5,416 nt of DNA from Myxococcales bacterium (GTDB taxonomy: Bacteria; Myxococcota_A; Polyangia; Polyangiales; Polyangiaceae). Below the pieces are notes generated by a model. It was given only the letters and a program-made list of their open reading frames with translations. It did no database searches and was not told the DNA's origin. The translations under genes and the position numbers were made by a program. The stretch covers positions 1 to 5,416 of the forward strand of contig JAAFHJ010000366.1 in NCBI GenBank assembly GCA_013298325.1. The letters run 5' to 3'. This document shows positions 1-5,013 of the stretch, piece after piece. Each line of letters starts with the position of its first letter. Position 1 is the stretch's first letter.

Positions 1-134
1 TCCGCCCAAATCACAAACGCAAGACGCACCAAAACAGACCCCCTATCGAGAGCCCTCTCCTCACTGTTCAATTCCAGGTTCGTCGCGATGGCCTCCACCC
101 GGCGAGACCCAATCGGAGAACGCAGTGCCGGCGC

Positions 135-1079
135 TTACGCCGCGGGCAACGGCACGTACACCTCGCGCGGGTACCCGTAGGTGAAATGCATTTTCCCCGT
201 CCCAGCGGGGAAGGTGACGCGCCGTTTGCCGGCCTTCACCGCCTCCAGCGCGACCCGGTACGCCTTCCGAAAGGCCCGTATTTCCGCGATTAACCGCTTC
301 GCGGTCGCCAAATCTCCCGCCGTCGTCAATCGCGGAACGCGCCCGCCAAATTTCTCATAGGTCTTCGCGCGGGAATGCGGATTCGTCGCAAGTACCCGCT
401 GCCGACCCGCGAAGTTTCCCGAATGTCGGCGCCGCGCCGCCTTGATCTTTTTCGAAAGATGGGACGCCACCTGCATTGCCATCTCGGTCACGCTCCCAAA
501 GAGCTCCACCGCCTCCTTCGGCGCCCCGATGCGAAACTTCACCGTTGGCGCATTGGTTTTGTCATTCTGAGCCAGGTACTCGCGAGGCCGTACGACGTTG
601 GTCGTCGCCCCAAAGAGATCCTCGACGGAGGAGATCATCCCCGGCCATTCTTCCGGCGACGCCACGAGCCCCGCCTCCACCGGATTTGCCATTGTGTATG
701 CGATTTTGATGGCGATCGCCGTCGCACCTTCGAGGCGGTTGTAGGGGCCGTCCGGCTTGTCAAAGACGTTCGACGGGAGGCCGTAGCGGACCTTCACCGT
801 GTCGGCGAGCATCTTGTTCCGCGCTTGAAGGAACTGGGAAATCTTCCCCGTGCGATCAAACAGCACTTCATGAATGTGGTTCGACATTACACAAACGGCG
901 ATCACCTCAATGCCGTAGCGCGCGGCGTAGCGGGCCGTCGCGTACTTGTAGAGTTGCTCCACGCTTGAGGCATATTTTCGGCTACTTGCGTAGTTTGGCG
1001 TCAATTTGTGGGCGCGCTCCACGCAGCGTCGGGTGACTTCGTAAAAGGTGCCGGGGAGGTACTGTTTGGCTTTCGACAT
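135..1079 (-). CDS. Solitary HUH/Y1 (IS200-like, REP-associated type) transposase-like protein
   Basis: Seen: a 314-residue protein from the ATG at 1077-1079. It opens PGTFYEVTRRCVER, has the HUH metal-binding motif in MSNHIHEV (H68, H70), and a later helix AYTMANPVEAGLV whose Tyr (about Y128) sits where single-Tyr nucleases carry the catalytic residue. Both core elements are intact. After the Y1 domain (about residues 1-165) comes a basic region (KKIKAARRRH) and a C-terminal block with VTFPAGTGKM near 288-298, much longer than the roughly 150-residue IS200 TnpA. Family knowledge: Y1 proteins cut and join single-stranded DNA via a Tyr-DNA link; REP-associated ones are usually single copy and lack mobile ends. 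I recall many such 'PGxxYxVTRRC' proteins in myxobacteria. Start: an in-frame ATG at 1131-1133 would add 18 residues, but MSKAKQYLPG fits the family opening better. A weak GGGGTG lies 8 bases upstream. Codons are less GC-rich than in neighbours, suggesting transfer. No partner TnpB is visible. Confidence 0.88.
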   Translation of the reverse strand: MSKAKQYLPGTFYEVTRRCVERAHKLTPNYASSRKYASSVEQLYKYATARYAARYGIEVIAVCVMSNHIHEVLFDRTGKISQFLQARNKMLADTVKVRYGLPSNVFDKPDGPYNRLEGATAIAIKIAYTMANPVEAGLVASPEEWPGMISSVEDLFGATTNVVRPREYLAQNDKTNAPTVKFRIGAPKEAVELFGSVTEMAMQVASHLSKKIKAARRRHSGNFAGRQRVLATNPHSRAKTYEKFGGRVPRLTTAGDLATAKRLIAEIRAFRKAYRVALEAVKAGKRRVTFPAGTGKMHFTYGYPREVYVPLPAA

Positions 1080-1080
1080 G

Positions 1081-1100
1081 GCCGCCACACCCCAGGCGGC
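1081..1100 (-). promoter_or_regulatory. Hairpin covering the transposase ribosome binding region
   Basis: GCCGCC (1081-1086) and GGCGGC (1095-1100) are perfect inverted repeats with an 8-base loop. On the minus strand the hairpin ends two bases before the ATG of the transposase-like gene, and the only Shine-Dalgarno-like run (GGGGTG) lies in or next to its loop. It could lower translation, as 5' stem-loops do for IS200 tnpA (established). For this gene the role is inference, and a 6-base GC stem can arise by chance in such DNA. Confidence 0.3.
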
Positions 1101-1169
1101 GTGCCAACGCAAATTCCCTGCAAATCTGGCCATTCACGGCCGGGTGGGGGGTGGCCCCGTTCGAATTTG

Positions 1170-1185
1170 CCTGGCCCGGGCCAGG
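1170..1185. repeat. Perfect 16-base palindrome CCTGGCCCGGGCCAGG
   Basis: The 16 bases equal their own reverse complement. They lie 4 bases beyond the stop of the FGE-fold gene and about 90 bases upstream of the transposase-like start. On the minus strand the next bases are CAAATTCG, so there is no U-run and it is not a standard intrinsic terminator. It could be a mRNA 3'-end hairpin (formed with slippage to leave a loop), a dyad protein-binding site, or a REP-like palindrome used by the adjacent Y1 protein. I see no second copy in the window. Confidence 0.5.
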
Positions 1186-1189
1186 GGGG

Positions 1190-1993
1190 TCAGCGCGGGG
1201 CGTCGTAGGCACAGCGGACGCCGCCGGTCGGGGCGTGGGTCACCGCCCAAAGGCGCAAATCGGCAGCAAATGCCGTTGTATAGGAGCCGCCGCGGAGTTC
1301 GGGGCCGTCCACACCGTCGACCCATTCGGCGACGTTCCCGGCGACGTCTTGGAGGCCGGCCTCCGTTGCACCGTCCGGGTGGGCGCCAACGGTGTCGGGC
1401 CCGGCGGTGGCGATCTCCGCGCAGGGGCCGTGCACGAGGCCGAAGGCACCCCGCCGGCAGACGGCGCCGGTCTCCCCCCAGGGGTAACGGGTCGCTTTAT
1501 CGATGGTTTTTGGCGGTTCGCCCGTTCCATTCCCCGGCCGGTAGGCGGCCGCCGCGACCCATTCGGCGCTCGTCGGCAGGCGCCCGCCGCGGACCCCGCA
1601 GCGCGCGCGGGCGTGGCCGACGGTCAGGTCGCCAGCGGCGCGGCCCGGATCGGCGGGATCTTCCGCGGTCAGCTCGTAGGCGTCGATCCAAAACGGCGCC
1701 GTCGCCACGACCAGCGGAGCGACCTGATAGCTAGCTTCCCAGTCGCTGGCGACCAGCAAAAATGCAGCCCGCGGGATCGCCACACGCGTCGGCACCGGTG
1801 CCCGCGTCGTGCAGGTCCCCTTCACGCCCGCCTCGCAACAGCGCGCGTTCGGGCCAGCGACGAACCCAGCGCCGCAGCGCGGGCCCTCGGCGGCGTCGCG
1901 ACGGGCCACCAGGACGCCGATCCCGACCGCGGCAAGCAGCAACGCTCCAACCAGCAGCGCGCGCCGCTTTTTGACCGGCGGCGCTGCGGTCAT
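1190..1993 (-). CDS. Membrane-anchored FGE-sulfatase (SUMF1-fold) protein lacking the catalytic Cys pair
   Basis: Seen: 267 residues. A basic start (VKKRR) precedes one hydrophobic helix (about 12-30), then a Cys-rich stretch (C40, C52, C53, C61) and an FGE-type domain from about residue 98 to the end. Landmarks are FWIDAYELT (101-109), GGRLPTSAEWVAAAAYRPG (136-154), YPWGE (170-174), GLQDVAGNVAEWVDG (213-227), RGGSY (234-238) and GGVRCAYD (257-264). Family knowledge: true formylglycine-generating enzymes carry two copper-binding Cys shortly after RGGS (human C336 and C341). Aligned on RGGSY these positions are T240 and D245 here, so sulfatase activation is unlikely; many bacterial FGE-fold domains serve other or structural roles. 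The N-terminus predicts a membrane-anchored, exported domain. It is last in the sigma-factor operon. Its ATG overlaps the FAH stop by 4 bases (ATGA, 1990-1993), implying translational coupling. Exact function is not recognisable. Confidence 0.87.
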   Translation of the reverse strand: MTAAPPVKKRRALLVGALLLAAVGIGVLVARRDAAEGPRCGAGFVAGPNARCCEAGVKGTCTTRAPVPTRVAIPRAAFLLVASDWEASYQVAPLVVATAPFWIDAYELTAEDPADPGRAAGDLTVGHARARCGVRGGRLPTSAEWVAAAAYRPGNGTGEPPKTIDKATRYPWGETGAVCRRGAFGLVHGPCAEIATAGPDTVGAHPDGATEAGLQDVAGNVAEWVDGVDGPELRGGSYTTAFAADLRLWAVTHAPTGGVRCAYDAPR

Positions 1994-2772
1994 CCCTCGC
2001 GATCCGCGCCGATCTCCACGGTGAGCGCGTCGAGGCCGGGGACCTCCAGCCGCAGCGTGTCGCCAGCGGCGAGCGGGCCGACCCCTTCCGGCGTCCCGGT
2101 GAGGATCAGGTCACCGGGCTCAAACGTCATCACCTGGCTCGCGTAGGCGAGGACGACGTCGACCGGGAAGATCATGTCGGCGGTGTGGCCGTCCTGGCGG
2201 AGCTCGCCATTGCGCCAGCAGCGGATCGTCGTCGCGTCGGGGGCGAAGGCGCTCGCGGCGGTGAGCGTCGGGCCGACCGGGCAGAAGGTGTCGAAGCCTT
2301 TGCCACGGGTAAACTGGACGTCTTTCTTCTGGATATCGCGAGCGGTGATGTCGAAGGCGACCGTGTAGCCGAAGATCGCCGCGCGGGCCTCCTCGCGGGT
2401 CGCCCGGCGGATCCGGTGGCCGACGACGAAGGCGAGTTCCGCCTCCTGCTCAACGCGCTCCGACTCCCGAGGGAGGATCACCGTCCCGCCGTTCGCCAGG
2501 AGCGACGAGACCGGTTTGTGGAACAAAAGCGGCTCTTTCGGCACCTCGTTCCCGAGCTCTTTCGCGTGGGCCGCGTAGTTCCGGCCGACGCAGACGATCT
2601 TCGACGGCGTCGTCGGTACTCCATAGATGGCGCCGGTGAGCGGTCGTGTCCCGAGCGTCGCCGGCGAAAGCCACGGCGCGCCATCGAGGGCGTCGGCGCG
2701 GTCTTCGTGGAGCGCGTACCAGCGGAAATCGTTCGGAGCTTCGGGGAAGGCGAGGCGGGCGTAGCGGGCCAT
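1990..2772 (-). CDS. Fumarylacetoacetate hydrolase (FAH) family protein
   Basis: Seen: 260 residues from the ATG at 2770-2772. The FAH fold is clear: KIVCVGRNYAAHAKELG (58-74), LLFHKPVSSL (82-91), the metal-binding E-x-E in VEQEAELAFVVG (E110, E112), FGYTVAFDITARDIQ with the third acidic ligand D141, then RGKGFDTFCPVGP, and GDLILTGTPEGVGP near the end. Family knowledge: this fold binds Mg2+ or Mn2+ and acts on 2-oxo acids or beta-diketones (acylpyruvases, oxaloacetate decarboxylases, aromatic meta-cleavage hydratases and isomerases). The FAHD1-like single-domain layout fits, but substrate cannot be read from sequence. It is cytoplasmic, with no signal peptide. Start: MARYARLAF matches family openings. 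The nearest good GGAGG (2791-2795 complement) lies 18 bases upstream and suits a GTG at 2785-2787 (5 more residues) only poorly, so the exact start is uncertain. The gene starts 34 bases after the one-helix gene and overlaps the next gene by 4 bases. Confidence 0.93.
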   Translation of the reverse strand: MARYARLAFPEAPNDFRWYALHEDRADALDGAPWLSPATLGTRPLTGAIYGVPTTPSKIVCVGRNYAAHAKELGNEVPKEPLLFHKPVSSLLANGGTVILPRESERVEQEAELAFVVGHRIRRATREEARAAIFGYTVAFDITARDIQKKDVQFTRGKGFDTFCPVGPTLTAASAFAPDATTIRCWRNGELRQDGHTADMIFPVDVVLAYASQVMTFEPGDLILTGTPEGVGPLAAGDTLRLEVPGLDALTVEIGADREG

Positions 2773-2806
2773 CCCTGCGTCATACACGCGCCTCCGCGCG
2801 ATGGGG

Positions 2807-3076
2807 CTACCGATAGATGCCGCCGGCGGCGACGAGGGCCCAGCCGCCGTAGAGCACCACCACCGCCGCCACGGCAAGTGCGCCAAAAATCCTTGAAATC
2901 GGAGCACTTGCTGAAGCTGTCAGCTCGGTCCGTCCGGTCCGTCCGGAAGCTGTCAGCTCGACCCGCCGGTGGGCGGCGAGGAAGGCGGCGGTCGCTTCCG
3001 TCTCCGAGCGGGCGGTGAGGCGGGCGTCGGAGGCTTCCGCGGTGGCGCGGAGCGCTTCAAAGAGGGGATCGCTCAT
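2807..3076 (-). CDS. Small single-span membrane protein, candidate anti-sigma partner
   Basis: Seen: 89 residues. The N-terminal 57 or so are polar and helix-prone with many Ala, Glu and Arg (MSDPLFEALRATAEASDARL). One hydrophobic helix follows at about 63-85 (IFGALAVAAVVVLYGGWALV), ending GGIYR. There is no signal peptide, so the N-terminus is probably cytoplasmic. The ATG shares one base with the sigma-factor stop (TAATG), a coupled arrangement typical of sigma/anti-sigma pairs. Inference: it tethers or inhibits the sigma factor at the membrane. It is shorter than classic anti-sigma factors and shows no zinc HxxxCxxC motif, so it would be of a non-ZAS type. Residues 40-55 contain ELTAS twice, 11 residues apart, created by an internal DNA duplication (see the repeat at 2913-2960). 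The alternative is an unrelated small membrane protein. Confidence 0.75.
   Translation of the reverse strand: MSDPLFEALRATAEASDARLTARSETEATAAFLAAHRRVELTASGRTGRTELTASASAPISRIFGALAVAAVVVLYGGWALVAAGGIYR
2913..2960. repeat. Compound direct repeat inside the one-helix gene
   Basis: GAAGCTGTCAGCTCG occurs at 2913-2927 and again at 2946-2960, exact over 15 bases, with a 33-base period. The 18 bases between them are two copies of GTCCGTCCG (2928-2936 and 2937-2945). Each long copy contains the near-palindrome AGCTGTCAGCT (2915-2925, 2948-2958). The period is a multiple of three, so the frame stays open and the protein gains an 11-residue repeat just before its membrane helix. A one-mismatch relative (AGCTATCAGCTCGA) lies at 4247-4260 between genes. 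Confidence 0.85.
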
Positions 3077-3750
3077 TAAAACTCCAGAGGGGCGCGGGTC
3101 TGGCGGAGCCGGGCGGTCAGCGCTTCGGCGAGCGCCCCGCGGGCCCGTTCGAGGCGCTTGCGGGTCGCTTCTGGGGTGAGGCCGAGCACCGGCGCCGCCT
3201 CCTGGGGGGTCATCCCTTCGAAGGCGACAAGATGAAGGATTTCGCGGGCGGTTTCGGGGAGCGTGCCGAGCACCTCTTCGAGATAGCCGAGCGTCTGCCG
3301 ATCGGCGAGGACCGCCTCCAAGCTCGGGGCGTCGTCTCGAGGGCCAGCATCGGTCGTGTCGTCGTCGAGGGGGATCGTCGGTCGGCGCCGGTCGGCGCGC
3401 CGGGCATCGAGGAAGGCGTTGCGGGCGATGGCAAAGACGAAGGCGCGGAGGTCGGGAGTGTTTCCGCGCCCGTCGTCCGCCAGCAAGCCTGGCAGCGCGC
3501 GGGCGAGGCGGAGCCAGCTTTCTTGAAAGAGATCATCGGCAAGGGCGCGATCCCGGGTCAGCCGCACCAGGTACGCATAGAGGCGAGGGCTGTGGGCCCG
3601 GTGAAACGCGGCAAACGCCCGCGGCGAACCGTCCCGAAGGGCCTGCATGTCGGCGTCGATCGGCGAATTTGCGGGGAGCGGCGACGCCGGTGACGACGGG
3701 CCCCCTTCACCAGGGCCCGGCATGTCGTCGGTTGCTGCGGCCGTTCCCAT
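3076..3750 (-). CDS. ECF-type (sigma-70 family) RNA polymerase sigma factor
   Basis: Seen: 224 residues from the ATG at 3748-3750. After a Pro/Ser/Gly-rich leader (about 1-35), region 2 spans about 44-119, with AFAAFHRAHSPRLYAYL, the core-binding DDLFQESWLRLARAL and the DNA-contacting LRAFVFAIARNAFLDARR. An acidic linker (PLDDDTTDAGPRDDAPS) follows. Region 4 spans about 152-209, with YLEEVLGTLPETAREILHL and the helix-turn-helix TPQEAAPVLGLTPEATRKRL. Regions 1 and 3 are absent, as expected for ECF factors of about 180-220 residues. Role: directs RNA polymerase to a stress- or signal-specific promoter set. Start: GGAAGAG lies directly before this ATG; later ATGs at 3723 and 3648 lack any Shine-Dalgarno. 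The leader is poorly conserved in style, so a later start remains possible. It heads a four-gene operon and is divergent to the ExbB-like gene. Self-activation from 3751-3858 is likely but not shown. Confidence 0.93.
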   Translation of the reverse strand: MGTAAATDDMPGPGEGGPSSPASPLPANSPIDADMQALRDGSPRAFAAFHRAHSPRLYAYLVRLTRDRALADDLFQESWLRLARALPGLLADDGRGNTPDLRAFVFAIARNAFLDARRADRRRPTIPLDDDTTDAGPRDDAPSLEAVLADRQTLGYLEEVLGTLPETAREILHLVAFEGMTPQEAAPVLGLTPEATRKRLERARGALAEALTARLRQTRAPLEF

Positions 3751-3858
3751 CTCTTCCGAAGACGACGTACGCGAACGGCGGCCGTGACGGAAAAAAACGC
3801 CAACGCCGTCACGGCGGCGGCCCCCCGCCGTCTTCGCTTGGTAGGAGGTCTTGCGCCC
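3751..3858. promoter_or_regulatory. Divergent promoter region with a perfect 10+10 inverted repeat
   Basis: This 108-base gap separates the outward-reading sigma-factor gene (minus) and ExbB-like gene (plus), so both promoters should lie here. GCCGTGACGG (3781-3790) and CCGTCACGGC (3806-3815) are exact inverted repeats, 25 bases centre to centre (about 2.4 helical turns). The 15-base spacer begins with seven A (3791-3797), unusual in this GC-rich DNA. The shape suits a dimeric regulator binding site, or a hairpin in a 5' leader. I could not assign convincing -35/-10 elements in either direction. Confidence 0.5.
3844..3849 (+). promoter_or_regulatory. Strong ribosome binding site GGAGGT setting the ExbB-like start
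   Basis: GGAGGT stands 9 bases before the ATG at 3859-3861. It fixes this ATG over the in-frame GTG at 3784, which lies inside the inverted repeat and would add 25 residues unlike the family. Confidence 0.8.
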
Positions 3859-4212
3859 ATGCTCACCCTGTTCCGCGAAGGCGGCGTCCCGATGTTTGCC
3901 GTCCTCCTCTTTGGGCTCCTCGCCCTTGGAGTGGCTGCCCGTGATGCCTGGCGCCGGCGCCCGCCGACCCGACAGCTCGCCCTCTGGATCGCCGCGACCG
4001 TCTTCGCCGCCCTTTCCGGGGTCGCCGCCGATCTCGCCGCGGTCGGTCATCACGTGAGCGACCGCTACGCCGAGTACCGACCCCAGATCGTCGAGATCCT
4101 CCTCCAGGGGCTCGCCGAGTCGATGGCACCGGCGATCCTTGGCTTTTCGCTGGCGGCGCTCGCGGCGTTCGTCGGCGGGTTCGGCGGCTCGGCAAAGGGC
4201 GATCGGTCCTAA
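3859..4212 (+). CDS. Minimal MotA/TolQ/ExbB-like three-helix membrane protein
   Basis: Seen: 117 residues. A short start MLTLFREGGVPM leads to helix 1 (about 11-28), a basic loop (RDAWRRRPPTR), helix 2 (about 39-62, LWIAATVFAALSGVAADLAAV), a polar stretch with HHVSDRYAEYRPQ (64-76), then ILLQGLAESMAP and helix 3 (about 90-110). Positive-inside residues in the first loop and at the tail (SAKGDRS) suit an inner-membrane protein. Family knowledge: ExbB, TolQ and MotA are ion-channel stators with a large cytoplasmic domain and a conserved helix pair. Here the 'EGGxPM' opening and the G-x-A-E-S-x-x-P pattern recall the family, but the cytoplasmic domain is missing and the length is about half of normal. 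No ExbD/TolR or TonB partner is present. It has its own strong ribosome site and faces away from the sigma operon, with which it may share control. A channel function is not established. Confidence 0.75.
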   Translation: MLTLFREGGVPMFAVLLFGLLALGVAARDAWRRRPPTRQLALWIAATVFAALSGVAADLAAVGHHVSDRYAEYRPQIVEILLQGLAESMAPAILGFSLAALAAFVGGFGGSAKGDRS

Positions 4213-4240
4213 ACGGCCAAGCGACTGATCTTGTTTCCCT

Positions 4241-4263
4241 AAATCTAGCTATCAGCTCGATTT
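4241..4263. terminator. Hairpin between convergent genes, candidate bidirectional terminator
   Basis: AAATC (4241-4245) pairs with GATTT (4259-4263) and AGCT (4247-4250) with AGCT (4254-4257), with one T-C mismatch and a 3-base ATC loop. On the plus strand the 3' arm runs into TTTTGGATTT; on the minus strand the arm also ends GATTT. It lies in the 63-base gap between the stops of the convergent ExbB-like and barrel genes, where a terminator is expected. The stem is AT-rich and the U-run short, so termination strength is doubtful. Confidence 0.4.
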
Positions 4264-4275
4264 TGGATTTACCCC

Positions 4276-5013
4276 CTAAAACGCAAGGGCGACCTCCGCG
4301 GCGAAGTAAGGCCCCCGGAAGGCCAACGAAGGCAGCGTCCGCCCGCTGTTCTGCCCCAGGATCGCGTTCGGGTCTTCAATCGCCACCTTAGGCGTGCGCG
4401 CCGTCGACCACGCGTAGCCGATCCGCGGGACGAACCAGGCGCGGACCCGATGCTTCGCGTCGGGACTGCCAAGGAGGATCCCGGTGCCGACGGAGCCGTC
4501 GAGGCTCAGGTGGGTGGTCGTCGCACGGAGCGTGTCGCTGCCGTCGGAGAGGCTCTGGCTGGCGCCGAGGAGGCCGGGGGCGAAGCGCACGAGCGGCACG
4601 AACCCGCCCGTGAGCAAGTAGCGCCCCTCGGCGACCGCCGCAAACCGGTAGGCGGCAAGCTGAGTTGTCGCGCCGCGGGCGCTGCCGGTACTGCCGGAGG
4701 CGTCGTAGCTGAGGCCGGCGGCGAGGCTGAAGGGGCCCCGTCGGTAGACGCGCGCGGTCGCCACGAGCTCGATGCCGCCGGTCGTGTCGGTGGCAGAGAA
4801 CGGGTCGTAGCCGGCGCTGCTGTTGCGGCCGACGCGCCCGCCGAGGGAAAACCGGAGGAACGGGTCGGTCCCGTGGCGCACCGCCAAGTTGGAGCCTGCC
4901 GATTCGGAAACAAGGACGCCATCGCTCGTCGGCTCCGCGTGGGCGAGTTTCGTAAGGAGGCCGACGGTGATCGCCGCGCCGGCGAGGCTAAGAAGAAGCG
5001 TACGGAAGTTCAT
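4276..5013 (-). CDS. Outer-membrane beta-barrel protein (hypothetical)
   Basis: Seen: 245 residues. A classic signal peptide (MNFRTLLLSLAGAAITVGLL, then TKLAHA) is probably cut after A26, giving a mature protein of about 219 residues. The mature part lacks long hydrophobic helices and shows alternating, aromatic-rich strands such as FLRFSLGGRVG, FSLAAGLSYDAS, YRFAAVAEGRYLL, VRAWFVPRIGYAWS and, at the end, YFAAEVALAF. The terminal Phe after alternating residues is the known barrel-assembly (BAM) signal. The length fits a small barrel of perhaps 8-10 strands. Ligand and role are unrecognised. Its ATG overlaps the upstream propeller-like gene by 4 bases (ATGA, 5010-5013), but it also has its own strong GGAGG, so both coupled and independent initiation are possible. 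It converges on the ExbB-like gene. Confidence 0.8.
   Translation of the reverse strand: MNFRTLLLSLAGAAITVGLLTKLAHAEPTSDGVLVSESAGSNLAVRHGTDPFLRFSLGGRVGRNSSAGYDPFSATDTTGGIELVATARVYRRGPFSLAAGLSYDASGSTGSARGATTQLAAYRFAAVAEGRYLLTGGFVPLVRFAPGLLGASQSLSDGSDTLRATTTHLSLDGSVGTGILLGSPDAKHRVRAWFVPRIGYAWSTARTPKVAIEDPNAILGQNSGRTLPSLAFRGPYFAAEVALAF

Noticed and set aside
66..74. GTTCAATTC resembling a tRNA T-loop
   Set aside because: The flanking bases do not form a T-arm stem and no acceptor or anticodon arms are found around it.
129..142. Small hairpin CGGCG-CTTA-CGCCG over the transposase stop
   Set aside because: Only 5 base pairs with no following U-run; expected by chance at this GC content.
1124..1133. 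Alternative start of the transposase-like protein at 1131-1133
   Set aside because: The added 18 residues (rich in Trp, Ala, Arg) do not resemble the family opening, and no better ribosome site precedes this ATG.
1151..2146. Long plus-strand open frame (331 codons) opposite the FGE-fold gene
   Set aside because: It is Arg/Gly-rich with no recognisable domain; the minus frame has clear FGE motifs. Long antisense frames are common in GC-rich DNA.
2478..2783. Out-of-frame 101-codon minus-strand reading frame preceded by a good GGAGG
   Set aside because: Its translation is basic low-complexity Ser/Arg/Pro sequence with no domain, and it lies wholly within the FAH gene. Kept only as a note on start ambiguity.
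2773..2907. Upstream extension of the FAH protein by 45 residues
   Set aside because: It overlaps the C-terminal third of the one-helix gene, looks like a shadow frame, and is not part of the FAH fold.
2185..3018. Plus-strand open frame opposite the FAH and one-helix genes
   Set aside because: Low-complexity Arg/Gly/Asp composition and no domain; the opposite strand holds the clear FAH family sequence.
3772..3810. Possible ECF-type promoter (CGAAC followed by CGTC)
   Set aside because: The match to a GGAAC-type -35 is incomplete and the spacing does not fit convincingly.
3784..3858. Upstream GTG start for the ExbB-like protein
   Set aside because: No ribosome site precedes it, and the strong GGAGGT at 3844-3849 places the start at 3859.
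3751..4053. Upstream extension of the sigma factor by 101 residues
   Set aside because: It would run through the divergent promoter and antisense to the ExbB-like gene, is charged low-complexity sequence, and is absent from the ECF fold; GGAAGAG marks the ATG at 3748-3750.
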